Shown: positions 32,464-42,022, numbered from the stretch's first letter. The stretch: DNA of 64,000 nt from Allonocardiopsis opalescens (GCF_003002095.1 NZ_PVZC01000001.1:992001-1056000); one strand, 5' to 3'. A program made the numbers and translations. Notes: generated by a model not told the origin, from the letters alone.

Positions 32464-33843
32464 ATGAACAGACCGCCCAGCAGCAGACCCCGCCTCCTCC
32501 GGGCGGGTGCCGTCCTCGTCGCGGCCGGTACGGTCCTCGCCGCCACCGCCTGCGGCGGGTCGGCCGACGACGGGTCCGGCGACGGCCGGGTCACCATCAC
32601 CGTCAACGGCCGCCCGCCCGAGGCGCAGGCGGTCGAGCGGGCGATGTTCGACGCGGACGTGGCCGAGTTCGAGGAGGCCCACCCCGAGATCGACCTGGAG
32701 GCGGTGGAGGGGTTCATGGACCCCAACACCTTCGCCGCCCGGCTCGCCGGCGGCCAGCTGGAGGACGTCTTCTACGTCTACTTCACCGACCCCGCCAACC
32801 TGATCGCCCGAGGCCAGGCCGCCGACATCACCGAGCAGGCGGCCGACATGGCGATCCTGGACAGCGTCCGCCCCGACGCGCTCGACGTGTTCCGCGACGG
32901 AGAGGGCCGCCTCTACGGCATCCCCACCGCGAACTACTCGATGGGCCTCCTCTACAACCGCGCCCTGTTCGAGGAGGCCGGCCTCGACCCCGACGCGCCC
33001 CCGGAGACCTGGGAGGAGGTCCGCGAGGCCGCCGACGCGATCGCCGGCCTCGGCGACGACAGGGTCGGCTTCGCCGAGCTGAGCGCCAACAACCAGGGCG
33101 GCTGGCACTTCACCGCCTGGATGTACGCCATGGGCGGCCAGGTGGTCGACACCGGCGGCGAGACGCCCGTCGCCGCCTTCAACAACGAGCAGGGCCGCGC
33201 CGTGCTGCGGTACCTGCACGACATGCGCTGGGCGGACGGCTCCATGGGGGAGCAGCAGCTCCTGGAGTTCGAGGACGCGCAGCGGATGATGGGCTCGGGC
33301 AACCTCGGCATGTACCTCGCCGCCCCCGACAACGTCAGCCAGCTCGTCAACCAGTTCGAGGGCGACTTCGACGACTACGGCCTCGCGCCGATGCCCGGCG
33401 GCCTGGGCACCCTGGCCGGCGGCGAGGGCTACATGTTCAACCCGGCCGCCACCCCCGAGCAGATCGAGGCCGGCCTCACCTACCTGGAGTGGCGCTTCCT
33501 CAACCCCGACCGCTTCCAGGCGCGCATCGACCGCAGCCTGGACAACGACGCCCCCGTCGGCCTGCCGATGCCGCCCACCCCCGACATCTGGACGGGTGAG
33601 ATCCGCGAGCAGCAGGAGGCGCTGCGGCTGGAGAACGCCAACGTTCCGGTCGAGAACTACCAGCCCTTCGTCGACGCGGCCGAGCAGATGCCCACCCGCA
33701 TCGAGCCGCCGCGCGCCCAGGAGGTCTACGCGGTGCTGGACACCGTCATGCAGGCGGTGCTCACCGACGAGGCCGCCGACTTCGACGCCCTGCTCGGCGA
33801 GGCGGAGACCGCCGTCAACGAACTGCTCGCCCGGCCGAGCTGA
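32464..33843 (+). CDS. ABC sugar transporter, solute-binding lipoprotein
   Basis: A 459-residue extracytoplasmic binding protein (family 1). A basic N-terminus, a hydrophobic segment and the lipobox LAATACGG give lipidation at Cys30. The mature domain has the family core (ANYSMGLLYNRALFEEAGLD, PPETWEEVREAADAI). The downstream alpha-glucosidase and GH87-like genes suggest it binds alpha-gluco-oligosaccharides. No ATP-binding subunit is encoded nearby; as in many actinomycetes, a shared MsiK-type ATPase elsewhere is expected. Confidence 0.9.
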   Translation: MNRPPSSRPRLLRAGAVLVAAGTVLAATACGGSADDGSGDGRVTITVNGRPPEAQAVERAMFDADVAEFEEAHPEIDLEAVEGFMDPNTFAARLAGGQLEDVFYVYFTDPANLIARGQAADITEQAADMAILDSVRPDALDVFRDGEGRLYGIPTANYSMGLLYNRALFEEAGLDPDAPPETWEEVREAADAIAGLGDDRVGFAELSANNQGGWHFTAWMYAMGGQVVDTGGETPVAAFNNEQGRAVLRYLHDMRWADGSMGEQQLLEFEDAQRMMGSGNLGMYLAAPDNVSQLVNQFEGDFDDYGLAPMPGGLGTLAGGEGYMFNPAATPEQIEAGLTYLEWRFLNPDRFQARIDRSLDNDAPVGLPMPPTPDIWTGEIREQQEALRLENANVPVENYQPFVDAAEQMPTRIEPPRAQEVYAVLDTVMQAVLTDEAADFDALLGEAETAVNELLARPS

Positions 33844-33860
33844 CCGCAGAGCCCTCCAGC

Positions 33861-33893
33861 GGGTCCGGGGCGCGGCCGGCGCGCCCCGGACCC
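33861..33893 (+). terminator. Intercistronic hairpin after the binding-protein gene
   Basis: A perfect 14-bp stem (33861-33874 and 33880-33893) with a 5-nt loop, between the binding-protein stop and the first permease. It probably acts as a partial terminator or 3'-end stabiliser that keeps binding protein in excess over permeases. Confidence 0.6.
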
Positions 33894-33911
33894 CGGCCCC
33901 CGGGAGTCCCG

Positions 33912-34901
33912 ATGACCAACGCCACCCGGCGCCGCGGCCGCGCGGCCGCCGCATCCGACGCGCCCGCCACCGGCGCCTTCCGCCGCCGCGGGCGCCCGGA
34001 CCCGGCCGCGCGGCCCGCGGGCGCCGCGCCGAGCCGCCGCGTGCGGCCGGCCGAGAACGCGATCGCGTACGCCTTCCTCGCCGCGGCGCTGGTCTGCTTC
34101 GCGGTGTTCTCGTGGTTCCCCATCGTGCGCGGGGTACTGCTCAGCTTCCAGCGGGAGAACTTCGTCGCCCCGCCCACCTGGGTGGGCCTGGACAACTTCC
34201 AGCGGGTGATCGGGGACCCGCTGTTCGTCACCGCCTGGGCCAACACCGGCTACTTCACCATCCTCGCGCTGATCTTCGGCTTCGCGGTGCCCTTCGCCGT
34301 GGCGGTGCTGCTGAACGAGATCCGGCACGCACGCGGCTACTTCCGGCTGCTGGTCTACCTGCCGGTGATGCTGCCCCCGATCGTCACCGCGCTGCTGTGG
34401 CGCTGGTTCTACGACCCCGGGCCCGGCCTGTTCAACGAGACCCTGCGCGCGCTGAACCTGCCCACCCTGGAGTGGCTGAACTCCGGCGACACCGCCATGT
34501 TCTCGCTGGTGCTCGTCTCCACCTGGGGAAACATGGGCACCGCCACCCTGATCTACCTGGCCGCGCTGCAGAACATCCCCGGCGAGCTGTACGAGGCGGC
34601 CGAACTGGACGGCGCGGGCGTGTGGCAGCGCATCCGGCACGTCACCGTCCCGCAGACCCGCTTCGTGCTGCTCGCCCTGCTGCTGCTCCAGATCGTCGCC
34701 ACCATGCAGGTCTTCACCGAGCCCTACATCATGACGGCCGGCGGCCCCGAGAACGCCACCGTGACGGTCCTGCTGCTGCTCTACCGCTACGCGTTCGTCT
34801 ACAGCGACTTCGGCGCGGCCAGCGCGCTGAGCCTGATGCTGTTCGTCGCGCTCGGCGCGTTCTCCGCCCTGTACCTGCGCATCACCCGCTCGACGGGCTG
34901 A
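33912..34901 (+). CDS. ABC sugar transporter permease (MalF-type)
   Basis: A 329-residue membrane protein. A 50-residue basic Arg/Pro-rich cytoplasmic leader is followed by six helices. The EAA loop reads ELYEAAELDGAGVWQRIRHV, the contact site for the ATPase. The first helix is YAFLAAALVCFAVFSWFPIV. It forms the permease heterodimer with the next gene, 12 nt downstream. GGGAGTCCCG precedes the ATG. Confidence 0.9.
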   Translation: MTNATRRRGRAAAASDAPATGAFRRRGRPDPAARPAGAAPSRRVRPAENAIAYAFLAAALVCFAVFSWFPIVRGVLLSFQRENFVAPPTWVGLDNFQRVIGDPLFVTAWANTGYFTILALIFGFAVPFAVAVLLNEIRHARGYFRLLVYLPVMLPPIVTALLWRWFYDPGPGLFNETLRALNLPTLEWLNSGDTAMFSLVLVSTWGNMGTATLIYLAALQNIPGELYEAAELDGAGVWQRIRHVTVPQTRFVLLALLLLQIVATMQVFTEPYIMTAGGPENATVTVLLLLYRYAFVYSDFGAASALSLMLFVALGAFSALYLRITRSTG

Positions 34902-34913
34902 CGGGAGGCCCCC

Positions 34914-35855
34914 ATGGCAATCGCACCCCTGCGCCGCCCGCCCGCCCACCGCGCGCCGCGGCCCGCGAAGCGCGCGCCGCGCACCACCCGCACGCTGCTG
35001 TCCCCGGCCCAGCTGCGCGGGCCGGCCGGGCGGATCGGCTACTGGACCGTCTTCCTCACCGTGTTCGTCGTCTTCACCCTCGTGTTCCTGTTCCCGCTCT
35101 ACTGGGCGGTGACGGGCGCGATGAAGGGGTCGGCCGAACTCGTCCGCACGCCCCCCACCCTCTTCCCGGACCGGTGGCACCTGGACACCTACCTGGCCGC
35201 GTGGTCGGTGATGGACCTGGGCCGCTACTTCTGGAACACGATCGTGGTGGTCGGCGGCGCCTGGTTGTTCCAGCTCGCGGTGGCGGTGCCGGCCGCCTAC
35301 GCGCTGTCGAAGCTGCGGCCGGTCCTCGGCCGCGCGATCCTCGGCATGATGCTGGGCACCCTGATGCTGCCGGCCGCCGCCCTGCTCGTCCCCACCTACC
35401 TCACCGTGGTGGAGGTGCCGCTGCTGGGCATCAACCTCATCAACAGCCCGTGGGCGATCTGGCTGCCGCTGGGCGCCAACGCGTTCAACGTGTACCTGCT
35501 CAAGCGCTTCTTCGACCAGATCCCCGACGCGCTGCTGGACGCGGCCCGCATCGACGGCGCCGGGCCGCTCACCGTGATGGTCCGCATCGTGCTGCCGCTG
35601 TCGCGGCCCATCCTCGCGGTGGTGTCGATCTTCGCGATCGTCGCGGCCTGGAAGGACTTCATCTGGCCGCTGCTGGTCTTCCCCGACCCGGCCAGGCAGA
35701 CCCTCAGCGTCGCACTGGCCAGGATCGAGCAGGAGATGCCGACGAACATGCTGATCGCGGGGCTGGTGCTGGCCGCCCTGCCGGTGATCCTCGTCTTCCT
35801 GGTCTTCCAGCGCAGCATCCTGTCCGGCATCTCCGAGGGCGGCCTGCGGGGCTGA
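34914..35855 (+). CDS. ABC sugar transporter permease (MalG-type)
   Basis: A 313-residue membrane protein with six helices (first: GYWTVFLTVFVVFTLVFLFP) and the EAA loop [20 protein letters not shown]. MalG-type members end shortly after the last helix, as here (ILSGISEGGLRG). It partners the preceding MalF-type permease. GGGAGGCCCCC precedes the ATG. Confidence 0.9.
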   Translation: MAIAPLRRPPAHRAPRPAKRAPRTTRTLLSPAQLRGPAGRIGYWTVFLTVFVVFTLVFLFPLYWAVTGAMKGSAELVRTPPTLFPDRWHLDTYLAAWSVMDLGRYFWNTIVVVGGAWLFQLAVAVPAAYALSKLRPVLGRAILGMMLGTLMLPAAALLVPTYLTVVEVPLLGINLINSPWAIWLPLGANAFNVYLLKRFFDQIPDALLDAARIDGAGPLTVMVRIVLPLSRPILAVVSIFAIVAAWKDFIWPLLVFPDPARQTLSVALARIEQEMPTNMLIAGLVLAALPVILVFLVFQRSILSGISEGGLRG

Positions 35856-35900
35856 CCCGCTCCCGGCCGCCCGCACCGCCCCGTCAAGGAAGGAACACCC

Positions 35901-37553
35901 GTGCCCGACGTCCCGGCCGCTCCCGCTCCCGCGACCGACGCGCCCTGGTGGCGCCGCGCCGCCATCTACCAGGTGTACCCGCGCAGCTTCGCCGACGGCG
36001 ACGGCGACGGGGTGGGCGACCTGCCCGGCCTGCGCGCCCGGCTGCCCTACCTGGCGCGCCTGGGCGTCGACGCGATCTGGATGAGCCCGTGGTACCCGTC
36101 GCCGCTCGCCGACGGCGGCTACGACGTGGCCGACTACCGCGACATCCACCCCGCGTTCGGCAGCCTCGGGGAGGCGGAGAAGCTGATCGCCGCCGCGCAC
36201 GACCTCGGCATCCGGATCATCATCGACATCGTCCCCAACCACTGCTCCGACGAGCACCCGTGGTTCCAGGCCGCGCTGGCCGCCGGGCCCGGCTCGCCCG
36301 AGCGGGCGCGCTTCTGGTTCCGGCCCGGGCGCGGCCCCGGCGGCGCCGAGCCGCCGACCAACTGGCGCTCGCGCTTCGGCGGGCCCGCCTGGACCCGGGT
36401 GACCGAGCCCGACGGCGCCCCCGGCGAGTGGTACCTGCACCTCTACAGCCGTGAGCAGCCCGACTTCAACTGGGAGCACCCGCAGGTGCGGGCGGAGTTC
36501 GAGGACATCCTGCGGTTCTGGTTCGACCGCGGCGTCGACGGCTTCCGCATCGACGTCGCCGACGGCCTGGTCAAGGACCCCTCCCTGCCCGACGTCCTCC
36601 CGCAGGCCCCCGAGGAGCCGTTCAGCGACCTCGACGGCGTGCACGAGATCTACCGGTCCTGGCGGCGGATCGCCGACGGCTACCCGGGCGAGCGCGTGTT
36701 CGTCGGCGAGATGTGGCTGCCGGACCGGGAGCGCTTCGCCCGCTACCTGCGCGCCGACGAGCTGCACTCCGCGTTCAACTTCGACTTCCTCAGCTGCCCG
36801 TGGGACCCGGCCGCGCTGCGCGAGGTGATCGACGCGACCCGGGCCGCGCACGCCCCCGTCGGCGCCCCGGCCACCTGGGTGCTGTCCAACCACGACGTCA
36901 CCCGGCACGTCACCCGCTACGGCCGGGAGAGGACCTCCTTCGAGTTCGCCGATCGGCAGCACGGCGCGCCCACCGACCGCGCGCTCGGCACCCGCAGGGC
37001 GCGCGCCGCGGCGCTGCTGACGATGGCGCTGCCCGGCTGCGTCTACGTGTACCAGGGCGAGGAGCTGGGCCTGTGGGAGGTCGAGGACCTGCCCGACGAG
37101 CTGCGCCAGGACCCGGTCTGGGAGCGCTCGGGCCGCACCGACCGGGGCCGCGACGGCTGCCGGGTGCCGCTGCCGTGGTCGGGCGGGCGGCCCCCCTTCG
37201 GCTTCGGCCCCGACGGCGCCGACGCGCAGCCGTGGCTGCCGCAGCCCGCAGAGTGGGCCGGGCACACGGCGGAGGCGCAGGCCGGCGACCCCGGCTCGAT
37301 GCTGGAGCTGTACCGGGCCGCGCTGCGGCTGCGCCGCGAGGAGCCCGCGCTCGGCGACGGCGGCATGCGCTGGCTGCCCGCGCCCGAGGGCGTACTGGCC
37401 TTCAGCAGGGAGCCCGGCTTCGCCTGCGTGGTGAACCTGGGCGCCGCGGCGGCGGCGCTGCCCGGCGGATACCGGCCGGTGCTGGCCAGCGGACCGCTCG
37501 ACGGCGGCGGGCTGCCGCCGGACACGGCGGTATGGCTGCGGACCAACGACTGA
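35901..37553 (+). CDS. GH13 alpha-glucosidase
   Basis: A 550-residue cytoplasmic glycoside hydrolase. GH13 regions are visible in order: AIWMSPWYPSPLADGGYDVA, IIDIVPNHCSDEHPW (region I), DGFRIDVADGL with the nucleophile Asp (region II), ERVFVGEMWL with the acid/base Glu (region III), and WVLSNHDVTRHV with the transition-state Asp (region IV). Oligo-alpha-glucosidases of this size hydrolyse short alpha-glucosides from the non-reducing end. Fourth gene of the transporter operon (45-nt gap). GTG start behind GGAAGGA. Confidence 0.9.
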   Translation: MPDVPAAPAPATDAPWWRRAAIYQVYPRSFADGDGDGVGDLPGLRARLPYLARLGVDAIWMSPWYPSPLADGGYDVADYRDIHPAFGSLGEAEKLIAAAHDLGIRIIIDIVPNHCSDEHPWFQAALAAGPGSPERARFWFRPGRGPGGAEPPTNWRSRFGGPAWTRVTEPDGAPGEWYLHLYSREQPDFNWEHPQVRAEFEDILRFWFDRGVDGFRIDVADGLVKDPSLPDVLPQAPEEPFSDLDGVHEIYRSWRRIADGYPGERVFVGEMWLPDRERFARYLRADELHSAFNFDFLSCPWDPAALREVIDATRAAHAPVGAPATWVLSNHDVTRHVTRYGRERTSFEFADRQHGAPTDRALGTRRARAAALLTMALPGCVYVYQGEELGLWEVEDLPDELRQDPVWERSGRTDRGRDGCRVPLPWSGGRPPFGFGPDGADAQPWLPQPAEWAGHTAEAQAGDPGSMLELYRAALRLRREEPALGDGGMRWLPAPEGVLAFSREPGFACVVNLGAAAAALPGGYRPVLASGPLDGGGLPPDTAVWLRTND

Positions 37554-37721
37554 CATCCCGCACGAGGCCGGACGCGACGGCGAGGGGGCGCGCCCACCGA
37601 CGCACCGAGACGACCCGAGCGGAAGGAGGCGACAGGCACGGGGGCCGCGACCGGCCCTCGCACCACCCCGCTACCGGGCGCCCGCGCGCCCGGCGTTCCA
37701 CCCAGAAAGGTGTGTGCTCCC

Positions 37722-39983
37722 ATGACAGGGAGAGCAGGAAGCACGGACCGTCCCCCGAGCACGCCGTCCGCCCACCTCGTCCGCCGTCCGCGCCGTGCGC
37801 TCCTGGCCGCCGCGACGGCCCTGCTCACCGCCGCGGCCGGCCTGGCCGCGGCGGCGCCCGCCCAGGCCGACGACCCGCAGATCCTCCGCGGCGCCGACCT
37901 GCCGTTCACCACCCGGCAGGCCGAGGACGCCGCCACCAACGGCACCGTCCTCGGCCCCGACCGCACCTTCGGGCAGCTGCCCGCCGAGGCGTCGGGCCGC
38001 GAGGCCGTGCGGCTGGACGCCGACGGCGAGTACGTCGAGTTCACCCTCACCGAGCCGGCCAACTCGATCGTGGTGCGCTACAGCATCCCCGACAACGCGG
38101 CCGGGACCGGCATCAGCGACTCCCTGTCGCTGTACGTCGACGGCGCGCACGACCGCGACCTCGACGTCACCTCCCAGTACGCCTGGTACTACGGGAGCTA
38201 CCCCTTCACCAACAACCCCTCGGCCGGCAACCAGCACCACTTCTACGACGACACCCGCGCCCTGCTCGGCCGCACCCTGCCGGCCGGCACCGAGGTGCGG
38301 CTCCAGGTCGACGCCGGCGACGACGCCCCCTGGTACGTGATCGACCTGGTCGACTTCGAGCAGGTCGCGCCGCCCGCCGCCCAGCCGGCCGGATCGCTGT
38401 CGGTGACCGAGTTCGGCGCCGACCCCACCGGCGCGGCCGACTCCTCCAACGCCTTCGACGCGGCCGTCGCGGCCGGGCAGGCGCAGGACCGGACGGTGTG
38501 GATCCCGGCCGGCAGCTTCCGGATCACCCGGCACATCGTGGTGCACGACGTCACGATCCGCGGCGCCGGGCCGTGGCACTCCGTGCTCACCGGCAACGGC
38601 GTCGGGATCTACGGCCGCTGGACCCCGGCCAGCACCAATGTGCACCTGCACGACTTCGCCATCTTCGGCGACGTGCGCGAGCGCAACGACGGCCACCAGA
38701 TCAACGGGATCGGCGGCGCCATCGGCGGCGGCTCGGTGATCTCCAATATCTGGATCGAGCACACCAAGGTCGGCATGTGGTTCGACGGGCCGATGGACGG
38801 CATCACCGTCACCGGCGCGCGGCTGCGCAACCTCACCGCCGACGGCCTCAACTTCCACCGGGGCGTCAGCAACGCCGTCGTGGAGAACACCCACGTGCGC
38901 AACTCCGGCGACGACGGCCTGGCGATCTGGTCGCACGAGCAGCGCGACCACCGCATCACCCTGCGCAACAACACCGTCGAGCTGCCGATCCTCGCCAACG
39001 GCATCGCCGTGTACGGCGGCGACGACATCACCGTGGTGGACAACGTCGTCCGCGACACCCTCACCCAGGGCGGCGGCCTGCACGCCGGGAACCGGCATAC
39101 CGCCATCCCCGCCGACGGTCCCATCCGCTTCGAGCGCAACACGCTGGAGCGGGCCGGGGTGCTCGACCCGAACTGGCAGTTCGGGGTGGGGGCGCTGTGG
39201 TTCTACGCCCTGGACGCGCCGATGGACGCGCCCATCACCGTGCGCGACATCGACATCATCGACGCCTCGTACCCCGGCATCCACTTCATCGGCAACGCGC
39301 CCATCACCAACATCACCTTCGAGGACGTGACCATCAACGGGGCCGGCACCTTCGCGCTCCAGTTGCAGGCGCCCGGCTCGGCGTCCTTCAGCGGTGTCAC
39401 CGCGACCGGGCTCGGCGCCGACGGCATCTACGACTGCCAGGGCGCCGGCGCGTTCCAGGTCGTCGACGCCGGCGGCAACTCCGGCTGGGACACCCGCTAC
39501 TGCGGACCGTGGCCCGAGCCGGGCGGAGAGGGCCCCGGCCCGGGGCCCGATCCCGAGCCGGGCGCCAACCTGGCGCGCGGCCGCAGCGTGAGCGCCAGCA
39601 GCCAGACCGGCCCCTACGGTCCGGCCAACGCCGTCGACGGCGACGCCCACAGCTACTGGGAGAGCGCCAACGGCTCCTTCCCGCAGCAGCTGACCGTCGA
39701 CCTCGGCGCGGTCCGCGAAGTGGACCGGGTGGTGCTGCGGCTGCCGCCGCTCGCGGTGTGGGAGCGCCGCAGCCAGCGCGTCGCCGTCCTCGGCGGCCAG
39801 GGCACGAGCGGCATGTCCACCCTCTCGGCGGCGGCCGACCGCGTCTTCGACCCGGCGCAGGGCAATGACGTGGAGATCGACCTCCCCGACACCGGCCTGC
39901 GCTACCTCCGCCTGGAGTTCACCGCCAACACCGGCTGGCCGGCCGGCCAGGCCTCCGAAGTGGAGGTCTACGCGCCGGCGTGA
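37722..39983 (+). CDS. Secreted GH87-like alpha-1,3-glucanase/mycodextranase with C-terminal discoidin domain
   Basis: A 753-residue exported enzyme. The signal peptide (RRALLAAATALLTAAAGLAA, with cleavage near AAPAQADDP) is followed by a beta-sandwich carbohydrate-binding-like domain (about 50-210). Then comes a right-handed beta-helix from SLSVTEFGADPTGAADSSNA to about residue 585 with many parallel-helix turns (NSGDDGLAIWSHEQ, ILANGIAVYGGDDITVVDNV). A Pro/Gly/Glu linker leads to an F5/8 type C (discoidin) domain (NLARGRSVSASSQTGPYGPA). The arrangement matches GH87 enzymes. It could release nigero-type oligosaccharides for the adjacent transporter. The ATG at 37722 is preferred over GTG 37710 on RBS spacing. 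Confidence 0.78.
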   Translation: MTGRAGSTDRPPSTPSAHLVRRPRRALLAAATALLTAAAGLAAAAPAQADDPQILRGADLPFTTRQAEDAATNGTVLGPDRTFGQLPAEASGREAVRLDADGEYVEFTLTEPANSIVVRYSIPDNAAGTGISDSLSLYVDGAHDRDLDVTSQYAWYYGSYPFTNNPSAGNQHHFYDDTRALLGRTLPAGTEVRLQVDAGDDAPWYVIDLVDFEQVAPPAAQPAGSLSVTEFGADPTGAADSSNAFDAAVAAGQAQDRTVWIPAGSFRITRHIVVHDVTIRGAGPWHSVLTGNGVGIYGRWTPASTNVHLHDFAIFGDVRERNDGHQINGIGGAIGGGSVISNIWIEHTKVGMWFDGPMDGITVTGARLRNLTADGLNFHRGVSNAVVENTHVRNSGDDGLAIWSHEQRDHRITLRNNTVELPILANGIAVYGGDDITVVDNVVRDTLTQGGGLHAGNRHTAIPADGPIRFERNTLERAGVLDPNWQFGVGALWFYALDAPMDAPITVRDIDIIDASYPGIHFIGNAPITNITFEDVTINGAGTFALQLQAPGSASFSGVTATGLGADGIYDCQGAGAFQVVDAGGNSGWDTRYCGPWPEPGGEGPGPGPDPEPGANLARGRSVSASSQTGPYGPANAVDGDAHSYWESANGSFPQQLTVDLGAVREVDRVVLRLPPLAVWERRSQRVAVLGGQGTSGMSTLSAAADRVFDPAQGNDVEIDLPDTGLRYLRLEFTANTGWPAGQASEVEVYAPA

Positions 39984-39997
39984 TCCGCCCGACCCGT

Positions 39998-40033
39998 CCG
40001 CCGGCCGCGCGGTGCCTTCCGCGCGGCCGGCGG
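39998..40033 (+). terminator. Strong terminator hairpin after the GH87-like gene
   Basis: A perfect 15-bp G/C stem (39998-40012 and 40019-40033) with a 6-nt loop, 15 nt after the stop. It closes the alpha-glucan operon. Confidence 0.75.
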
Positions 40034-40177
40034 CGTGCGGTCCGGCCGCGGGTCGGCGGTGTCTGCCGGGCCCGTGCCGGTGCGGGCCGGTACTGTGCCC
40101 GCCAGGGTGATCGATCCGGCCGGACTCCGGCCGCGCCGGGCGGACCCGTGAGCGACCGCCAGCGACGAGGAGTGCCG

Positions 40178-41071
40178 ATGCCGTCCGAATCCCTTCAGGC
40201 CCCTGCGGGCGGGCCGGCGCGCGTGCTGGTGACCGGGGCGGCCGGGCTGCTCGGCCGGGCCGTGCTGGCACGCTACGCGGCGGCCGGCGTGGCGGTGACC
40301 GCGCTGGTGGAGGCCGACCCGGGCGACCTGCCGGCCGACCGGGTCGCGGTCGGCGACGCCCGCGACCCGGAGCTGGTCGCGGAGGCGCTGCGTGATGTGG
40401 ACGCGGTCGCGCACCTGGCCGCCATCCCCCGTCCGGGCGGCGGTGTGCCCGACGAGCACGTGTTCGCGAACAACACGGCGGCCACCTTCACCGTGCTCGA
40501 CGGCGCCGGGCGCGCCGGAGTGCACAGGGCGGTGACCGCTTCCAGCCTGGCGGCCACCGGCACCTCCTTCGGCTGGGAGAAGGCCCCTCCCGCGTACCTG
40601 CCGCTGGACGAGTCGGTGCCGCTGCGGCCCGCCGACCCCTACGCGCTGTCCAAGCAGACCGACGAGGCGACGGCCGCGATGGTCGCCCGCAGGTACGGCA
40701 TGTCGGTGACGGCCCTGCGCTTCCCGCACCTGGCCGCGCCGCCCGAGTCGAAGGAGGGGCTGGCGGCGCACTACTGCGTCGATCCGGCGGTGGGCGCCCC
40801 GCACCTGTGGGCGTACCTGCACCCCGACGACGCCGCCCGCGCCTGCGCGCTGGCGCTGACCGTGCCCGGCCCCGGCCGGCACGTCGCCTTCCTGGCCGCT
40901 CCGCGCACCTATGCCGCCCAGCCGACCGAGGAGCTGCTGGCCCGCTACCACCCCGACGTGCCGCGCCGGGCGCTGCTGCCGGGGCGTGCCGTGCCGATCG
41001 ACACCCGGCACGCCCGCGAGCTGCTCGGCTTCGAGGCGGAGCTGCTCTGGCCGGAGCCGGAGGACCTGTAG
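40178..41071 (+). CDS. NAD-dependent epimerase/dehydratase (extended SDR)
   Basis: A 297-residue extended SDR enzyme. The cofactor motif is RVLVTGAAGLLGRAVL, the catalytic pair is in the PYALSKQTDEATAAMV segment (Y-x-x-x-K), and VDAVAHLAAIPRP is the usual strand-4 block. Small actinomycete members of this group act on sugars, sugar acids (uronate dehydrogenase-like) or are unknown. Its place between a glucanase operon and another SDR gives no clear substrate. GAGGAGTGCCG precedes the ATG at 40178. It converges on the next gene with only 3 nt between stops. Confidence 0.8.
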   Translation: MPSESLQAPAGGPARVLVTGAAGLLGRAVLARYAAAGVAVTALVEADPGDLPADRVAVGDARDPELVAEALRDVDAVAHLAAIPRPGGGVPDEHVFANNTAATFTVLDGAGRAGVHRAVTASSLAATGTSFGWEKAPPAYLPLDESVPLRPADPYALSKQTDEATAAMVARRYGMSVTALRFPHLAAPPESKEGLAAHYCVDPAVGAPHLWAYLHPDDAARACALALTVPGPGRHVAFLAAPRTYAAQPTEELLARYHPDVPRRALLPGRAVPIDTRHARELLGFEAELLWPEPEDL

Positions 41072-41074
41072 CGC

Positions 41075-42022
41075 TCAGCGCCGGTTGCCCGCGCGCAGCC
41101 AGGCGATGTAGTCGGCGACGGCGCGCTCGGTGTCGTAGGCGGGCCGGTATCCGGTGTCCTGGTGGATCCGGGTGATGTCGAGGTGGTTCCGCGGACCGGT
41201 TCCGCCCGAGGGCAGGTCGACCTTGGCGCCGGGGATGACGGACTTGATCGCGGCGATGATCTCGGCGTTGGTCGTGGCGCGGCCGGACGCGACGTTGTAG
41301 GTGCGGTGGCTTAGCCGGTCGGCGAGCTGGAGCAGTGCGATGGCCCGGCCGGCGTCCTTGACGTAGCACAGGTCGAGCGCGTCCTCCGCGTGTGCGGGCG
41401 CGATGAGCGGCGAGAGGTCCGGTTCGGTGCCGCGGACGGCGGCGTGGACCAGTTCGGGGGCGGCGAAGAACAGCGGCCCGTGGGGTTCGAGCGGACCCCA
41501 GATGCCGGAGATGCGGTAGTCGATGATCTCGATGCCGGTGGCGTCGGCCAGGTGGCCGTTGATCAGCTCGCCGATCTTCTTGAAGGTCGGGATCAGGTGC
41601 GGCGCCGTCATCGGCAGCGGCAGGTCCTCGCGGAGCGCGCCCTGCGCGGCGGCGCCGGTGTAGACGCCGATCGTGCTCGCGACGCCCATCCGCCGCACCC
41701 CCCAGTCGGCGGCGGCCTGGATGACGTTGAGCAGGCCGCCGATCGCGGTGCGCGCCGCCTCGACCGGGCGCTCGGTGTCGGGCGGCCAGGGCATGGACCC
41801 CGCCAGGTGCACGATGCCGGTGATCTTGTGGCGTGCGCCGACGTCCAGCAGCGACGCGAGGTCGGTGATATCGGCCCGCTCCACCGCGAGCTGACCGGAG
41901 CCGAGAAAGGCGGGCGGCTCGGCCGCGCGGCGCTGGACCACCACGCATTCCTCGCCCATGTCCAGCAGCGCCCGCACGGTGTGCGAGCCGATGAAGCCGA
42001 GACCGCCGGTGACCAGGATCAT
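41075..42022 (-). CDS. Extended SDR epimerase, catalytic Tyr position atypical
   Basis: A 315-residue extended SDR. The cofactor motif MILVTGGLGFIGSHTVRALL is intact and GIVHLAGSMPWP is the strand-4 block. Where family members carry Y-x-x-x-K (followed by A/E-rich helix) this protein reads HLIPTFKKIGELINGHL. A lysine is present, but the tyrosine appears to be replaced by a non-phenolic residue, so epimerase chemistry may be altered or lost. AGGAGAGGG precedes the ATG at 42020-42022. It is driven by an unusually good promoter with duplicated operators (42121-42168), so expression looks tightly controlled. Confidence 0.78.
   Translation of the reverse strand: MILVTGGLGFIGSHTVRALLDMGEECVVVQRRAAEPPAFLGSGQLAVERADITDLASLLDVGARHKITGIVHLAGSMPWPPDTERPVEAARTAIGGLLNVIQAAADWGVRRMGVASTIGVYTGAAAQGALREDLPLPMTAPHLIPTFKKIGELINGHLADATGIEIIDYRISGIWGPLEPHGPLFFAAPELVHAAVRGTEPDLSPLIAPAHAEDALDLCYVKDAGRAIALLQLADRLSHRTYNVASGRATTNAEIIAAIKSVIPGAKVDLPSGGTGPRNHLDITRIHQDTGYRPAYDTERAVADYIAWLRAGNRR

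Noticed and set aside
33726-37556. Open frame of 1276 codons on the minus strand
   Set aside because: Opposite the two permeases and the alpha-glucosidase, all of which have intact family motifs; the antisense frame has none.
37710-37722. GTG at 37710 as the start of the GH87-like gene
   Set aside because: The AGAAAGG motif abuts this GTG with no spacing. The ATG at 37722 leaves a more usual distance and a normal signal peptide.
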